DNA from: Cycas panzhihuaensis
Taxonomy: Eukaryota; Cycadophyta
Assembly: GCA_023213395.1 (NCBI GenBank)
Contig: CM041465.1
Coordinates: forward strand, 48,801,741 to 48,865,740
Reading direction: 5' to 3'
Length of the DNA: 64,000 nucleotides
Positions within the stretch are counted from its first letter, which is position 1, and every line of letters begins with the position of its first letter. Made by a program: the position numbers and the translations under genes. Positions 23,399 through 34,379 of this stretch are shown here, one piece after another. The notes below the pieces were generated by a model, which ran no database searches, was not told the DNA's origin, and saw only the letters and a list, made by a program, of their open reading frames with translations.

Positions 23399-24097
23399 TC
23401 CCCCTTTAATGTAATCTTTTATATAATAGATGATAAAGAAGATAAGAAGTAGATAAAGAAGAAGATGAAGACTTTAACATGGTAACCTCCCTTTGATGAA
23501 AACTTCATTAATCTTTAATAATTCTTATAGCTTTACGAATTTTACTTTAGTCAATGACTTTGTTAGGATGTCAATAATCTGCAAATCTGTAGGACAATAA
23601 AATAGATTAATAGTATTGTCATTAATATGATTATGAAAAAATATTGATGTAATTCTATGTACTTAATTCTAGAATGTATGATAAGATTAGTAGCTATAGA
23701 TATTACATTTTGATTATCAATATTTATTTGAATAGAAGAGTCAGGAAATAAACCAAGCTCACTTAGTAGAGCTTTAATCTAAAGTGATTCTTTGTTTGCT
23801 TCTACCAATGCTTGATATTTAGCTTTTATCATAGATAATATTAATGATTACATCTTCTTACTAGACCAAGTGATCAGTAAAGAGTCAAAGAAGAAGATAA
23901 CCAACTATGGATTTTTGATCATCTAAGTCACATGCCCAATCTGAATCAGTATAACCTATTAACTTAAGGTTAGTATTATAGAAGTTATAGGTGAGACCAT
24001 AATAAATTGTACCTTGAAGATAATGTAAGATTCGTTTAGCTACTTTCTAATGCGATTCATAAATGTTTTGTATGAACCTAGACAACATAAGAGATAT
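23399..24097 (-). pseudogene. Copia-3 RNase H and end of RT
   Basis: Minus strand. RNase H ends with a sequence like INDNTINLFYCPTDLQ and IIDILTKSLTKVKFVKL near 23510-23640, followed upstream by the WSSKK-type region near 23850-23900. The reading runs into the left flank of LARD-1 at 24097 and resumes at 31941 beyond it. Decayed, with stops. Confidence 0.7.
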
Positions 24098-24407
24098 TGT
24101 TAGGTATAATACCTAATTATATAATAACCCTCATGTAATCTCTTTTTATATTATTTGTATTTTATATTAGAGGTTATGAGCCATATAGAGATGTGTGACA
24201 CCTCTAAATTAACCAATGAGGTTCTCTCACTAATGGTAAGTATGCACTATAAATATGTACTTATCATTCTTTTTAATTTGAGTTTTGACGAATTCTCCAT
24301 ATCTGGTGTTTATTCCTTGTACATCCTTTATCTTACTTGTACTTTATTGTCATATCTTAAACTCACTATTATGTGTTACATGTATTTTATATTTTTAATT
24401 TTTAACA
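24098..24407 (+). repeat. LARD-1 5' LTR
   Basis: Opens tgttaggt, ends tttaaca, and is followed directly by the primer-binding site. Confidence 0.88.
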
Positions 24408-24420
24408 TGGTACTAGAGCC
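24408..24420 (+). other. LARD-1 primer-binding site
   Basis: The sequence tggtactagagcc directly after the LTR differs from the Met-tRNA site tggtatcagagcc only by a two-base swap (tc to ct). Confidence 0.7.
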
Positions 24421-24517
24421 TAAGGTTAAATCCTTGAGGGCATTTTTGTAAATCTTTAGTACATGTTATCCTTTCATTCTTGTTATTCTTTTGAAGAACC
24501 TTTATTGTGTTTGTATT

Positions 24518-24751
24518 TATTAAAAAACATAACCTACATAAGATAATATTCACAAAACAGAATAGAAACAACTCCAGGATTGAACGATACCCTTAAGGTA
24601 TCTCAAATTGTATTAATACCAACAAAACATCTTTACAATAGATATATCATATGATACACTATATGTATATTTATAATATATGATATGATAGTGAGTGTGG
24701 GACCTATTTGCATGTGGGACATAATAAATATTCATAACTAATATTCTAACA
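24518..24751 (-). repeat. 3' LTR of the gag-only Copia
   Basis: Matches 28432-28664. On the plus strand the opening tgttgag has decayed to tattaaa; it ends ttctaaca. Confidence 0.82.
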
Positions 24752-25080
24752 CTCCCCCTTAATGCACATTTGGGTCATTTGTATTTATAATACCTTATTC
24801 TTGGAAATATCTTAAAGAAGATATATTCAACTTGATCCTTGTCTTCAATCTTGTAGTGATGTCTTTATTGTAGAATAATATCTTCAACTCGATTTTTATC
24901 TTCAATTCTGTACTAATACCTTTATTGTAGGATGATATATTTAGCTTAATTTTTGTCTCCAATTCTGTAGTGATGTCTTTATTATAGTATCTCTAACAAG
25001 TATAAATCTTGATTCTTCATCAAGGATGGTCTAGTCTGATGTTGATGTAGATCTTGTAAGTGAACATCTTCAAATATAAC

Positions 25081-25931
25081 TTACCTATTATCATTATCCT
25101 GTATAAATTCTACATCACCATATATGACAGTAACCTTTAGAGTGAAATCTTCACCGACTTGTATATTATTTAAGCTTGAATCAATACTCAAAGTAAGAAC
25201 ATCATTTAGACTTGAATCAATATGAGACTCATCTTCTATAGGACCATCAGAGTCATATTCAATTTTCTTTAAAATAATAGTTTCATCTAAATAAACCTTT
25301 ATCAATTTATAACTCTTAATGTCTTCCATAGTAGTTGTAGTCTCATCAATATACTTAACCATAGTCTCTTTACATTCAATAGAAATTTCATTAGTACTCA
25401 TACATTCTTCACCTTGACATATCATTTCATCAGTGTTGATAATATTCTCTTCATTCATTTTACCTATATTTTATAACCATCACTGATCTTATTTTCTTTT
25501 TTAATCATTTGTTATATTTTTTTAGGAGTTTGTTCAAATACATCTCCTAAAAAATCCCAAGCTTCCTTAGTAGTACTTGCTTGATGAATCTTAGGAATGA
25601 CAAAATGATATGTGAAAGGAAGATCAACCTTGTTTAATATAGCAAGAATAATGATAAATATCTTTTTATATTTCTTTTCAAACATTTCATTTTCTTCTTC
25701 ATCCTTAAGAATATCATATCCATTAGTAACAAGTTTTCACAAACCTTTAGCTATGAAAAAATATCTCATTTTAATTGTCCAAAAGAAATAGTTTGCTCCA
25801 TTACACTTAGGTATCAGAAGAAGTGAATCCTTTAAGTAATATTCATTTATTTCATGAATATATATGACCACATCATTCTCCTCCATGATTGTAAATGTAC
25901 CTCCCGATAACATGCCCATTTTATTAATCAA
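25081..25931 (-). pseudogene. Gag of the non-autonomous Copia (near-complete)
   Basis: Minus strand. The reading starts MINKMGMLSGG at 25931 and passes through IPKCNGANYFFWTIKMRYF (the DUF4219-like gag N-terminus, consensus FxGxNYxxWxxKM). After one stop (tga, expected Trp in GLWKLV) it continues NGYDILKDEEENEMFEKKYK and HQASTTKEAWDFLGDVFEQ, the UBN2-type gag core. A second open part (25081-25458, 125 residues) is acidic and of unknown function; it ends near the 3' LTR. Only a few stops interrupt roughly 285 codons. No zinc knuckle and no pol follow. Whether the acidic C-terminal part was translated with gag is uncertain. Confidence 0.65.
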
Positions 25932-28431
25932 ATAAACCTAACATTAGTAACTTGCCCATTAATCAATCTCAACAAACTTTCTCATGTCTCATGTCACTCA
26001 CATCATTGACTTCATCAACATATCATTACTTTATGCATCTCTCATATTGCCAAATAGCCACATACAATGAGTATTTCAAACACTTACTTCACCATCAAAT
26101 CAAATCCTATACCACATACATCTCACAAAGATCATGCACATCTCATGTCACTGTTAAATTGTCAAGACACATCATACTTCACTTAATTGCCCAAAATACA
26201 ACTTATGCCACAACATTACCAATAAACCATACCCTTATAAATCATGCAATGATCTACACTGCTCAACAAAGTTTACTTTCCTACAACTCAGGTATCTTCA
26301 ACAAAACTCATCCATCTTTGTCTATTTAGTCAATTAAACACCATCAAGTATATCCTCTTTGTGCCCTTCTTTGCCTAATAGATTTTTTATGTGGATACAT
26401 GCGAAGAGCATACTATCACCTCTTAAACTCCTCATTCAATTATATACTAGAGACCTTAATATCACCATATATTATCCACACCTTCTCATATGAACATATG
26501 TAAAGAACAACCATATTACCTCATGTCACCCAACATCATCCATTAACTTTTTCATATAAAATGAAAGCACATAATCACCATGTAGTCACCAACACGCCAT
26601 ATGATACCTTGCCTTATTCATGCCTCATATATTATCACTTCATGCTTGCCATTAGATCAAAGTGAAAAAGAGCCATATAATATGCTTTAACCTTTGAAGG
26701 AAATGATCAAAATATTTGATAATATATCAAATATTATCACATGCATTAGTGAATAGTATATTAACCCATCCATATATCAACATATGATTGACATGATTAA
26801 TGATTAAAGGCAACTTCACATTATTAAATCACTATGAGTGATTTAATAAACATCAATGAGCAATAGTATGATACTAGTGAACTTTATGAAATGACAATCA
26901 TAAATCAAAAGGATGTCTCTATTTTTGGGTGACTATTAAAAATAGAATATATCAAAAGGTGTTAATATGGTGACACAATTTTTGGGTGACTATATTCAAG
27001 TGATTTAAATGGGCTGATTAATAAACATAGATGACTTTATATATTTATGTCATGCAAAGGGTGCTTGTAAATATATTATATGGCTGTAAAGTATTAAAAC
27101 TGGCGACACATGCGGAGGGCCGACTACAAATCTATAATAGCAACATACTACATATGGGTAATATATAAATCTGCAACCTGAAAATACACATCACATAAGC
27201 AATCTTTAGACATCACGGGTATATGCACATCATGTAGGCAATCTTCAGACGTCACTAGTGAAACATATACTACAATAGGCATACACAAACACCACCATGT
27301 ATTCACATATATTGCAAATGATACAAATGGGTAACTGAATATAGCACAAGGGCAATTAATAATCATCACAGAGACAACATGATACTCATCACAGGGCCAT
27401 CATGTAGAGAACAAATGGCGATAATAAAAACATGAACAAAGCTGAATATATCTCAAATGGGTAGACATATGGCATAAATAATAATGTAATTTTTGATAGT
27501 AGTAATAAATCGATAAAATCTATAGTTTTTCTTTTGCAATGAACAATGACCACTATGAGTATATTTTTAGAGTGCTCTACTATTCCTTTATGAGTGGCGT
27601 CTCTTTACAGATATATTAATAAGCTCGACGTAATGAACTAGGGTGAATACTTTGGAAAATTCACATTTACGATATGAGTGAGATATTTATCAAAAATATT
27701 GTTGATTTGGTGAGTAATAGTGAGAAGGATATGTAATCTATGCAATTCCTTTTGGTGGCAGATTTTCACAGTGTGCAAGCAATGATACATACATAGATTC
27801 TAAATATGCAGATGTGGATAAGATGTAATCTCCACTCCACGTGATGGCAATACAAAGAGAGACATTCGACAAATAGATCAAGTTGACATATTAACCCTCA
27901 TGATTAATGGCTCTTCCACGAATGCCTCTAGCACTTTACACATAATAGATCAACAAACAATTTACCATAGGCTTCTCTTCATAGCCATGGTTACTAATCC
28001 ATAAGCAACATCTTAACAAGGGCCCATAATAAATGAAAATGGTATGAATTTTAAATTAACCATGTAGGTATAAAATCTCCATGACATCTTAGGGTTTGCA
28101 GACTTAAAATAGATCTAAATGACACTGCAAGTGGGACTGAACCAAGTATGTATCAACCAGCTCCACCTAGCATATATATATGGAGAGCATCACATAATTT
28201 AGGGTTGCACTAAGAAAAGTTACCATAGACAATAAGTAGGCTTAACACGGTTTCTATATGATAACGAATCACGAAATAGTTTTATGGAGTACCTTCTTAT
28301 GCATCAACAAATCTTGCTTAGCTTTGGAAAACCTATAACAATAACATTAATAGGGTCTCCATAGAATCTTACATAGGTCTCCATGAAATCTTGTATAACT
28401 TGGATGCTCTCTCAACCTTGCTTTGATACCA
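25932..28431 (-). other. Long leader of the gag-only Copia
   Basis: About 2.5 kb with no coding motif. Contains a short direct repeat: cacatcacataagcaatctt at 27187 and cacatcatgtaggcaatctt at 27226, 39 bases apart. The primer-binding site lies at 28419-28431. Confidence 0.55.
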
Positions 28432-28664
28432 TGTTGAGAAACCAAACCTGCATAAAATAATATTGGCAAATAAAAACAAACCACCTCAGGATCAAATTGT
28501 ACCCTTAAGGTACTTCGAATTATATTAACATCATTCAAACCATCCTTACAATAGATACATCATATGATACACTATATGTGTATTTATAATACATGATATG
28601 ATAGTGAGTGTGGGGCCCACTTGCATGTGCGACATAACAAATGTGCATTACTAATATTTCAACA
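28432..28664 (-). repeat. 5' LTR of the gag-only Copia
   Basis: Opens tgttgaga and ends ttcaaca; preceded on the plus strand by the primer-binding site. Confidence 0.85.
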
Positions 28665-28669
28665 ATATT

Positions 28670-29324
28670 ATGACTTACTCTTGAAGATTCATTTCAAGTT
28701 ATTTGAACCCAACCTAATGCATATTTTTTATGGATTTTTTCTAAAATATTTGGGGCTATTTCTGTCAAATTTTAGTTATTTCAAGGGGCTATTTTATGAT
28801 ATATTAAGAGGCTATTACAAGCTCTTAAAAGTTCTATATTTTGATGGTTTTATGAGGCTATCGAAAGTTTTGAAGCTGCTGCAGATTAACTACTTATGTA
28901 GATCTGATAACCCTATAGAAACAACATGTCTACTATCAATGCAGAGGAGTTTTATATGTATATACAATTGTTATGAATCAACCTCCTTGCATGCCAATGG
29001 GTAGATTGCAATGGAGATGATTACAATAGTTGAAGGAGTACTTTTTGACTATCCAGAAGTCAAAAAATGACTCCATTGTTGAGAAAAAAAAACCTATAAT
29101 TGAACAGCTTTGTGAGGATGTATTTCTATATTATTTTTATGTATATAAGAAAAAAGGGATTTCCAAGTTTCTTGCTATAGTCTAGTGTATGATAAACTCT
29201 CAAATTCTATAATCTATGTTGTTGCTACTAATAGTATTGTTATTCAAGTTGTTGCTATAGTGATGCCTTTGGAGTATGGAAGGGAGTTTTTTGTAATGAT
29301 TACAGAACAAGGCCCCAAAGATAT
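28670..29324 (+). other. LARD-1 interior without recognised content
   Basis: No gag, pol, RNA gene or repeat recognised. A plus-strand open stretch at 28621-29004 crosses the end of the nested LTR and resembles no known protein, so I do not call it a gene. Confidence 0.4.
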
Positions 29325-29909
29325 AGATATACAATGAGAATAGCTACTATTCTTATTAGCATTGGCAGACCCAACAACCTTAGCATTGATTCTAGTTTGC
29401 AAGTTCTATAGAGAGAGAAAGAAGAAAGGATGGTAAATTTTGCTCTTGAAACTGTCTGAGATTATCTTTTGCAACCTTTTGAACTTTTCCATCCATTGAC
29501 TGAGACTTCATTCATGCTATGCACATGTGCCTCCACAAGCCTTGGAACATGTTGGACTCCTTCAACTACCTATTTTATCTCCATCCTTTTCAAAGTTTGC
29601 CCTTGTGGAGATGGGGATGTAAGTAGATTACAAATTTGTTTATTGTAAACTTCTAATATGATCACTGAGATATCATGTTTGAATTTCTTATTTCTTTTAT
29701 TATCTACTAAAAAAAGCTCTTCCAAAGTTTGATAATTGGCACCCAAATTTTCTTGGGTACCCTCCATTGTAGATTTCTTCTTGGTTCCTATTTGCTCATA
29801 TGGAAATATACATACATTGTACCCATCCAAAACTAATGCCACAAATGGTGTAGTGTCAACAAAATGTCCTCTTGATCATCTTGTGTAAGTTTAAATATAT
29901 TAGCACAGA
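29325..29909 (-). pseudogene. Captured kinesin-14 motor-domain fragment
   Basis: Minus strand, antisense to LARD-1. The longest open stretch (29570-29842) reads VLDGYNVCIFPYEQIGTKKK, then STMEGTQENLGANYQTLEEL, then SVIILEVYNKQICNLLTS. Plant kinesin-14 motors have VLDGYNVCIFAYGQTGTGKT, FTMEGTxENRGVNYRTLEEL and SVLEVYNEQIRDLL. It continues past a stop (Gln expected) into EGVQHVPRLVEAHVHSMNEV and, after a non-matching stretch, NAKVVGSANANKNSSYSHC, matching the switch I region NANEHSSRSHC. Upstream, QDDQEDI is followed by VDTTPFV in another frame. The ATP-binding P-loop GQTGTGKT is destroyed. About 170 of roughly 330 motor residues are covered; switch II is absent. Dead fragment; gene family fairly sure, exact gene not. 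Confidence 0.8.
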
Positions 29910-31112
29910 AATAGGTTGGTAATTAATGTCAACTTGAGGCAAACAACTCCCAGCCCACATCTGTGTACTATCTAATATGGATCAAAACCCTCACTGTTAC
30001 CTCAGTTTGATAGTTGCAGGAAGATTTGAGAGAAGTTAAGAGGAGCTCATGGATAAAACATCAAATACATTGATAGGTGGAGGAAAAAATGCCCTGTTGT
30101 CGATCTACTTGTTGTTCACAGTTGAATTTTGATTCATTAGCATGACTCCATGGAGGCCCCTCCTATAACTCCACCCTTGGTGACCTTACAACCCTATTAA
30201 TAGCGTACAGAAGAATCATGGTGACCATGGCAACTTCATTGATGGCTATGCAGAGATATAATTATGATTACCTCCAAATACAATCCTACAATCTTAAAGA
30301 TTTATGGTTCCCTACAAAAACAAAAACATGGCAGAATATAGAACAATTATGGCGGAACCCTAATCTTTAGGATTAATATTGTTTTGAAGTGTTTTATGCA
30401 TTTTTTTGTTTATTAGTAGACATGAGATTTTATTAAAAGGGGTGTAATTTTTTTTGCAAATTTAAAAATACATTTAATCAAATTGTATAATCTTTTAAAT
30501 CTGCTTAGCCCCCTTTGTGCCTCAGCCCCTAGTCATATGGAGGAACTACATGACTAGCAACTAACTAGCTAAAGGGGCTAGCCCCCTATTTTTTAGTTTT
30601 TATGGAGTATCTCTCATGGTTTTGATCATAACTTGAGTTAGGAGGCTCTAATTTTACTCCCGTCTATTGCATTGGATTCGTAACAGAGAGATCTTTCTAT
30701 TGGTAGGTCACTTGATAAATTTTGGAGCTGTTTTGATGTAGATTTTTAGTTTGAAATTTAAAGTTTTCATCAAATGTTCATATTTCTTCATTTTTTAAAC
30801 TTCTTTAAGAACTTACATGTAATTATTAAGGTTCCATAATATTTGTTGATATAATGTACCCCAAATGGAGGGGATAACATGTACCAAGATCTAGTTTTTT
30901 GGCTCTTTGAGAACCTATTAAGTTTTATTTTGAGCTTTATTATATAAGAGGGAGTCATTCATATAATAATTGAGTCACATATACCTTTTGAATCATGTAT
31001 TCACATTATTCCTAGTTATTTTACCCAAAGAGGCATGATGTAAGCCCATAGTGGTATTATGTAAAGTCCAAATAGTTTTTTTTTTTAGCCCATGTGGCGA
31101 TTTATGGCCATG
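29910..31112 (+). other. LARD-1 interior, possibly with more captured gene sequence
   Basis: No recognised domain. On the minus strand, 30390 down to 29910 is the stretch upstream of the kinesin reading. It includes an attagggttccgccat segment near 30340 that looks like a plant 5' untranslated region, but no protein match was found. Confidence 0.35.
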
Positions 31113-31496
31113 GAGCTATTTGAAGACTACTTGTACTCTCATATGAGCAAGGGGTAGGACCAATTTACAACTACTTTTGTCGATATTAATGGTATGATGT
31201 ACATAAAAGAACATTATATTCAACTAGTAGTTGTAGTAGCTAATGATCCATGCATTTTGGTAGATGGTTTTCTCTTTATATGGACATTAATAACTTCTTG
31301 TATTGGTGCAGTAAGTTATGCTTATTTGAAGACTTATTATCTTTTTATTTAAAGACTACTTGCATTCCCATATAAGCAAGGGGTGGGACCAATTTATAGT
31401 TACTCTTGCTAGCACTAATTAAACTATGTATGCAAAGAGAGTTCCTACTCAACTAGTAGTTGCAGCGGTTAGTGACCCAATATATTTTGGTAGATG
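31113..31496 (+). repeat. Diverged direct repeat, two copies of about 150 bases
   Basis: The segment at 31113-31266 (gaagactacttgtactc ... ttttggtagatgg) recurs at 31350-31496 with many point differences and a few indels. Shared blocks include caaggggt and caactagtagttg. It lies just inside the LARD-1 3' LTR. Confidence 0.7.
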
Positions 31497-31633
31497 GAAT
31501 TTACTTTATCTAGATATCAATAGCTTTTTATTCTTGTTTAGTAGCATATGATCTAATATACTTTTGAAGACTCCAAATTTATTATTTGATATAACAATCT
31601 TTTATGTAATTGACTATTATAAAGGGGGAATAT

Positions 31634-31940
31634 TGAGTGTAATATCTAATCACATAATAACCCTCATGTAATCTCTCTCTATATTATTTATATTTTATAT
31701 TAGAGGTTGTGGGCTACATAAAGATATGTGTCACCTCTAGATTGACCAATGAGGTTCTCTTACTAATGGTGAATATGTACTATAAGTATGTACCTATCAT
31801 TCTTTGTAATTTGAGTTTTGGTCAATTCTCCATATCTGATGTTTATTCATTATATATACTTTATCTTACTTGTACTTTATTGTCATATATTTAACTCACC
31901 ATTATGTGTTGTATATACATTACATTTTTATTTTTTAACA
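31634..31940 (+). repeat. LARD-1 3' LTR
   Basis: 307 bases aligned to 24098-24407. The start tgagtgtaat differs from tgttaggtataat; the end tttttaaca is kept, followed by the duplicated gatat. Confidence 0.88.
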
Positions 31941-32820
31941 GATATATAGGAAAGTGTAGGTTAGGTAAATAAGACTACCTATTAATTGATAATATAAGGT
32001 GGAATCATAAGGTGAAAATTAACAACCAGTTGATAATTTCACACTTGATTGTAGAGGGGTTGGAGTTGGCTTTACATTTTCTATATTGAATCTTTTTATT
32101 AAATCAATAATATACTTTGGTTATGAAATAATTATTTTTTATTCCAATTAATAGATTTATAGGCCAAGAAAATAATGTAGGAGACCTAAGTCTATCATTT
32201 TAAATTTACTCATCAAAATAGATTTTAATTGGTGAATGTGAAAAAGTAGAGATCTAAGTATTATAATATAATTGAGATAAAGACTTAAAATGATAATGTT
32301 ATCATCTTGGCATTTGAAATAAAGATTAAGGTCACTAATACATTTAGTATATCTATTTTAAAGAAGGTAATTATTGATCTTAATATACCAAGCGCTAGGA
32401 GCTTGTTTAATACCGTATAATGATTTTTTTAGTTTGTAAATAAAATTAGGATTAGATACAAATTCAAGAGGTTGATTTATATATATTTCTTATTTAAGAT
32501 TGCTATTTAAGAAGGCACTCTTAACATCTATTTGATGTATTTACTAGTCAAATTTGGCTATAAGAATAATAATGGTTTTGATTATATTCATTTTAACAAC
32601 AAAAGAAAAGGTTTTAGTGTAATCGATACTGCCAGCTTGAGAAAAACCTTTGGCAACTAAACAAGCCTTATATTTCTCAATTGCTCCTTCTAAATTATAC
32701 TTAGTTTAGTAAACTTATTTGCAGTCTACCAAATTCTTGCCAGTGGGAAGAGTAACTAAATCCCAAGTTGAAATTTTTTTAAGAGCATGATATTTAATTT
32801 GCATAGCCTATTGGTATACA
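31941..32820 (-). pseudogene. Copia-3 reverse transcriptase, main part
   Basis: Minus-strand continuation of the RT interrupted by LARD-1. Aligned with Copia-2, the region near 32250-32300 should hold YVDD but reads LYLNYIII, so both Asp residues are lost. The N-terminal part near 32500-32700 retains traces of KGFSQ and the D-K-A-FLN block. Stops and frameshifts throughout. Confidence 0.7.
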
Positions 32821-33099
32821 AGATTATAATAAGCTTCTTTATAAATTTTTATAGATCATTACTAGCCATTACTTTGGCCATTAACACAAAGTTGGCTTGT
32901 AATTTCCGTGACCTAGTTCTCTTAGCATCCGATGGATCACTATCATTAGAACTAATAACTAAAAGGGTTTTCTAAACCCAAACTGGTTGTTTGTTTCTTA
33001 AAGAAGAATCAGAAGTAGAAGGCTAATTAGAAGTGAATGGATATGATGTATTAGGTTTAATTAAGGTCTAATTTTAGACTTATGTGGACAAACTATCGA

Positions 33100-34250
33100 T
33101 TCTTCACTATCAGCTTACTTTTTTAAAGGGTTTATTAAATAAGTATTAGTTAATAAGCTTTTAATAGAAAGTTCTATATGATTGGTTTTTGACGATGATC
33201 CTTCTTCATAAAAAATAATATTACACAAAATTAAGACTTTATTTGTAATTGGATCTAATAATCTATAGGCTTTACTTTCTTTACTATATCCAATGAAGAT
33301 AAATTTTGCACTTTTAGAGTCAAGTTTATTTTATTTTTCTTCTGGAATATGTACCCAAGTGGTGCTTCCAAATACTCAAAGATGTATTACAGACGATTTT
33401 TAACTAGACCACTTTTATTTTGGTATAACTTTCTGTAAGGACTTATTTGGTAAATGGTTTAATGGATAGTTGGAGTAAGCTATTGCTTTAGCCCATAACT
33501 TTAAGTTAAGACCTTTTACATGTATCATGCATCTAGTCATTTCCACAAGAGTACGATTCTTGCATTCAGTAATAATATTTTATTGAGAAGTATAAGCAAT
33601 AGAATGTTGAAATCTAATTTCATGCTTTTTATAATATGAAGTAAATTTATTACTCAAGTACTCTTTATCATTACTAGATCTAAAGATTTTAATTTTTGAA
33701 TTAGATTGGTTTTCAACCAACATTTTAAACTTAATAAAAATATCAAATATTTGACTTTTAGTTTTGAGCATGTAGACCCAACATTTCCTGGAGAAGTCAT
33801 TGATAAAAGTAGTAAAATATTTTCTTATAGAGTATGATGGTACTTAAAAGGAGCCACAAATAACTAAATATATAAATTCAAGTAGAACTTTTACTCAAAA
33901 TGATATTTAATGTAGGAAGGGATCCATGTGTTGTTTATATATTACATAGGCTTTACAAACACCATAAACAATAGATAGGGATGGAAGCTCATGTATCATA
34001 TGATGTTGATTTAGATATCATAGTTTGCCATAACTTATATGGCCATACCAAGCATGCTATAACTTATTGACTGGGTCTGATTTAACTATAAAGGCACTAA
34101 AATATTTAGTTTTAAAATGTTATAAATTTGTTAAGTTATACAGACTTGTTTTATGGTCAGTAGGCCCTCAAGTAATAGTTTTGAATCTATTGAAGGTTAT
34201 TTGATAATAAATTTATCTTTCCAAAATTTGATAACTAGGTCTTTCTGGTA
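33100..34250 (-). pseudogene. Copia-3 integrase
   Basis: Minus strand. The clearest stretch (33580-33771) reads MLKTKSQIFDIFIKFKMLVE, SNSKIKIFRSSNDKEYLSN and KHEIRFQHSIAYTSQ. It aligns with the Copia-2 integrase, but the second catalytic Asp (SDN) is Ser, and a stop near 33575 precedes the Glu region. The pre-integrase zinc region lies around 33950-34100. Confidence 0.72.
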
Positions 34251-34379
34251 GATTTAATAAACTGATAAAAGATTAGGTAATAGTCCTAGAACATAAAATA
34301 CATCCTTGATAGAACCACTTTTAGGGTAACATTATTAGTACCTTTGACTTTCAACTAAGATATACTTTTGAAAGAGATT

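Larger units (their letters stand above)
24518..28664 (-). mobile_element. Gag-only Copia element nested in LARD-1
   Basis: LTRs at 24518-24751 and 28432-28664 (234 and 233 bases) match closely, including gtacccttaaggta-like and tgatatgatagtgagtgtggg segments. Flanks are gtatt (24513-24517) and atatt (28665-28669). The primer-binding site at 28419-28431 reads tggtatcaaagca on the minus strand, and ctccccctt after the 3' LTR is the complement of a polypurine tract. Between the LTRs only a gag-like reading (25081-25931) is present; protease, integrase and RT are absent. The element is non-autonomous. Confidence 0.85.
24098..31940 (+). mobile_element. LARD-1: large non-coding LTR element
   Basis: LTRs at 24098-24407 (310 bases) and 31634-31940 (307 bases) are close matches. 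Both flanks carry gatat (24093-24097 and 31941-31945). The primer-binding site tggtactagagcc follows the 5' LTR at 24408, and the polypurine tract aaagggggaa (31621-31630) precedes the 3' LTR, so orientation is plus. After removing the later insertion at 24518-28664, about 3.1 kb of interior remains with no gag or pol motif in any frame that I can see. It therefore resembles a large retrotransposon derivative moved by another element's proteins. Its interior carries a kinesin fragment in antisense. Confidence 0.85.

Noticed and set aside
25952-26329. Plus-strand open stretch of 125 residues rich in His, Thr and Ser
   Set aside because: Antisense to the leader of the gag-only Copia; A+T-rich composition explains its length, and no motif is present.
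27148-27369. Short direct repeats near 27187 as a CRISPR or satellite array
   Set aside because: Only two diverged units of about 36 bases, without regular spacers; plant nuclear DNA.
28621-29004. Plus-strand open stretch of 127 residues
   Set aside because: Crosses an LTR end and resembles no known protein; hydrophobic residues follow from A+T-rich codons.
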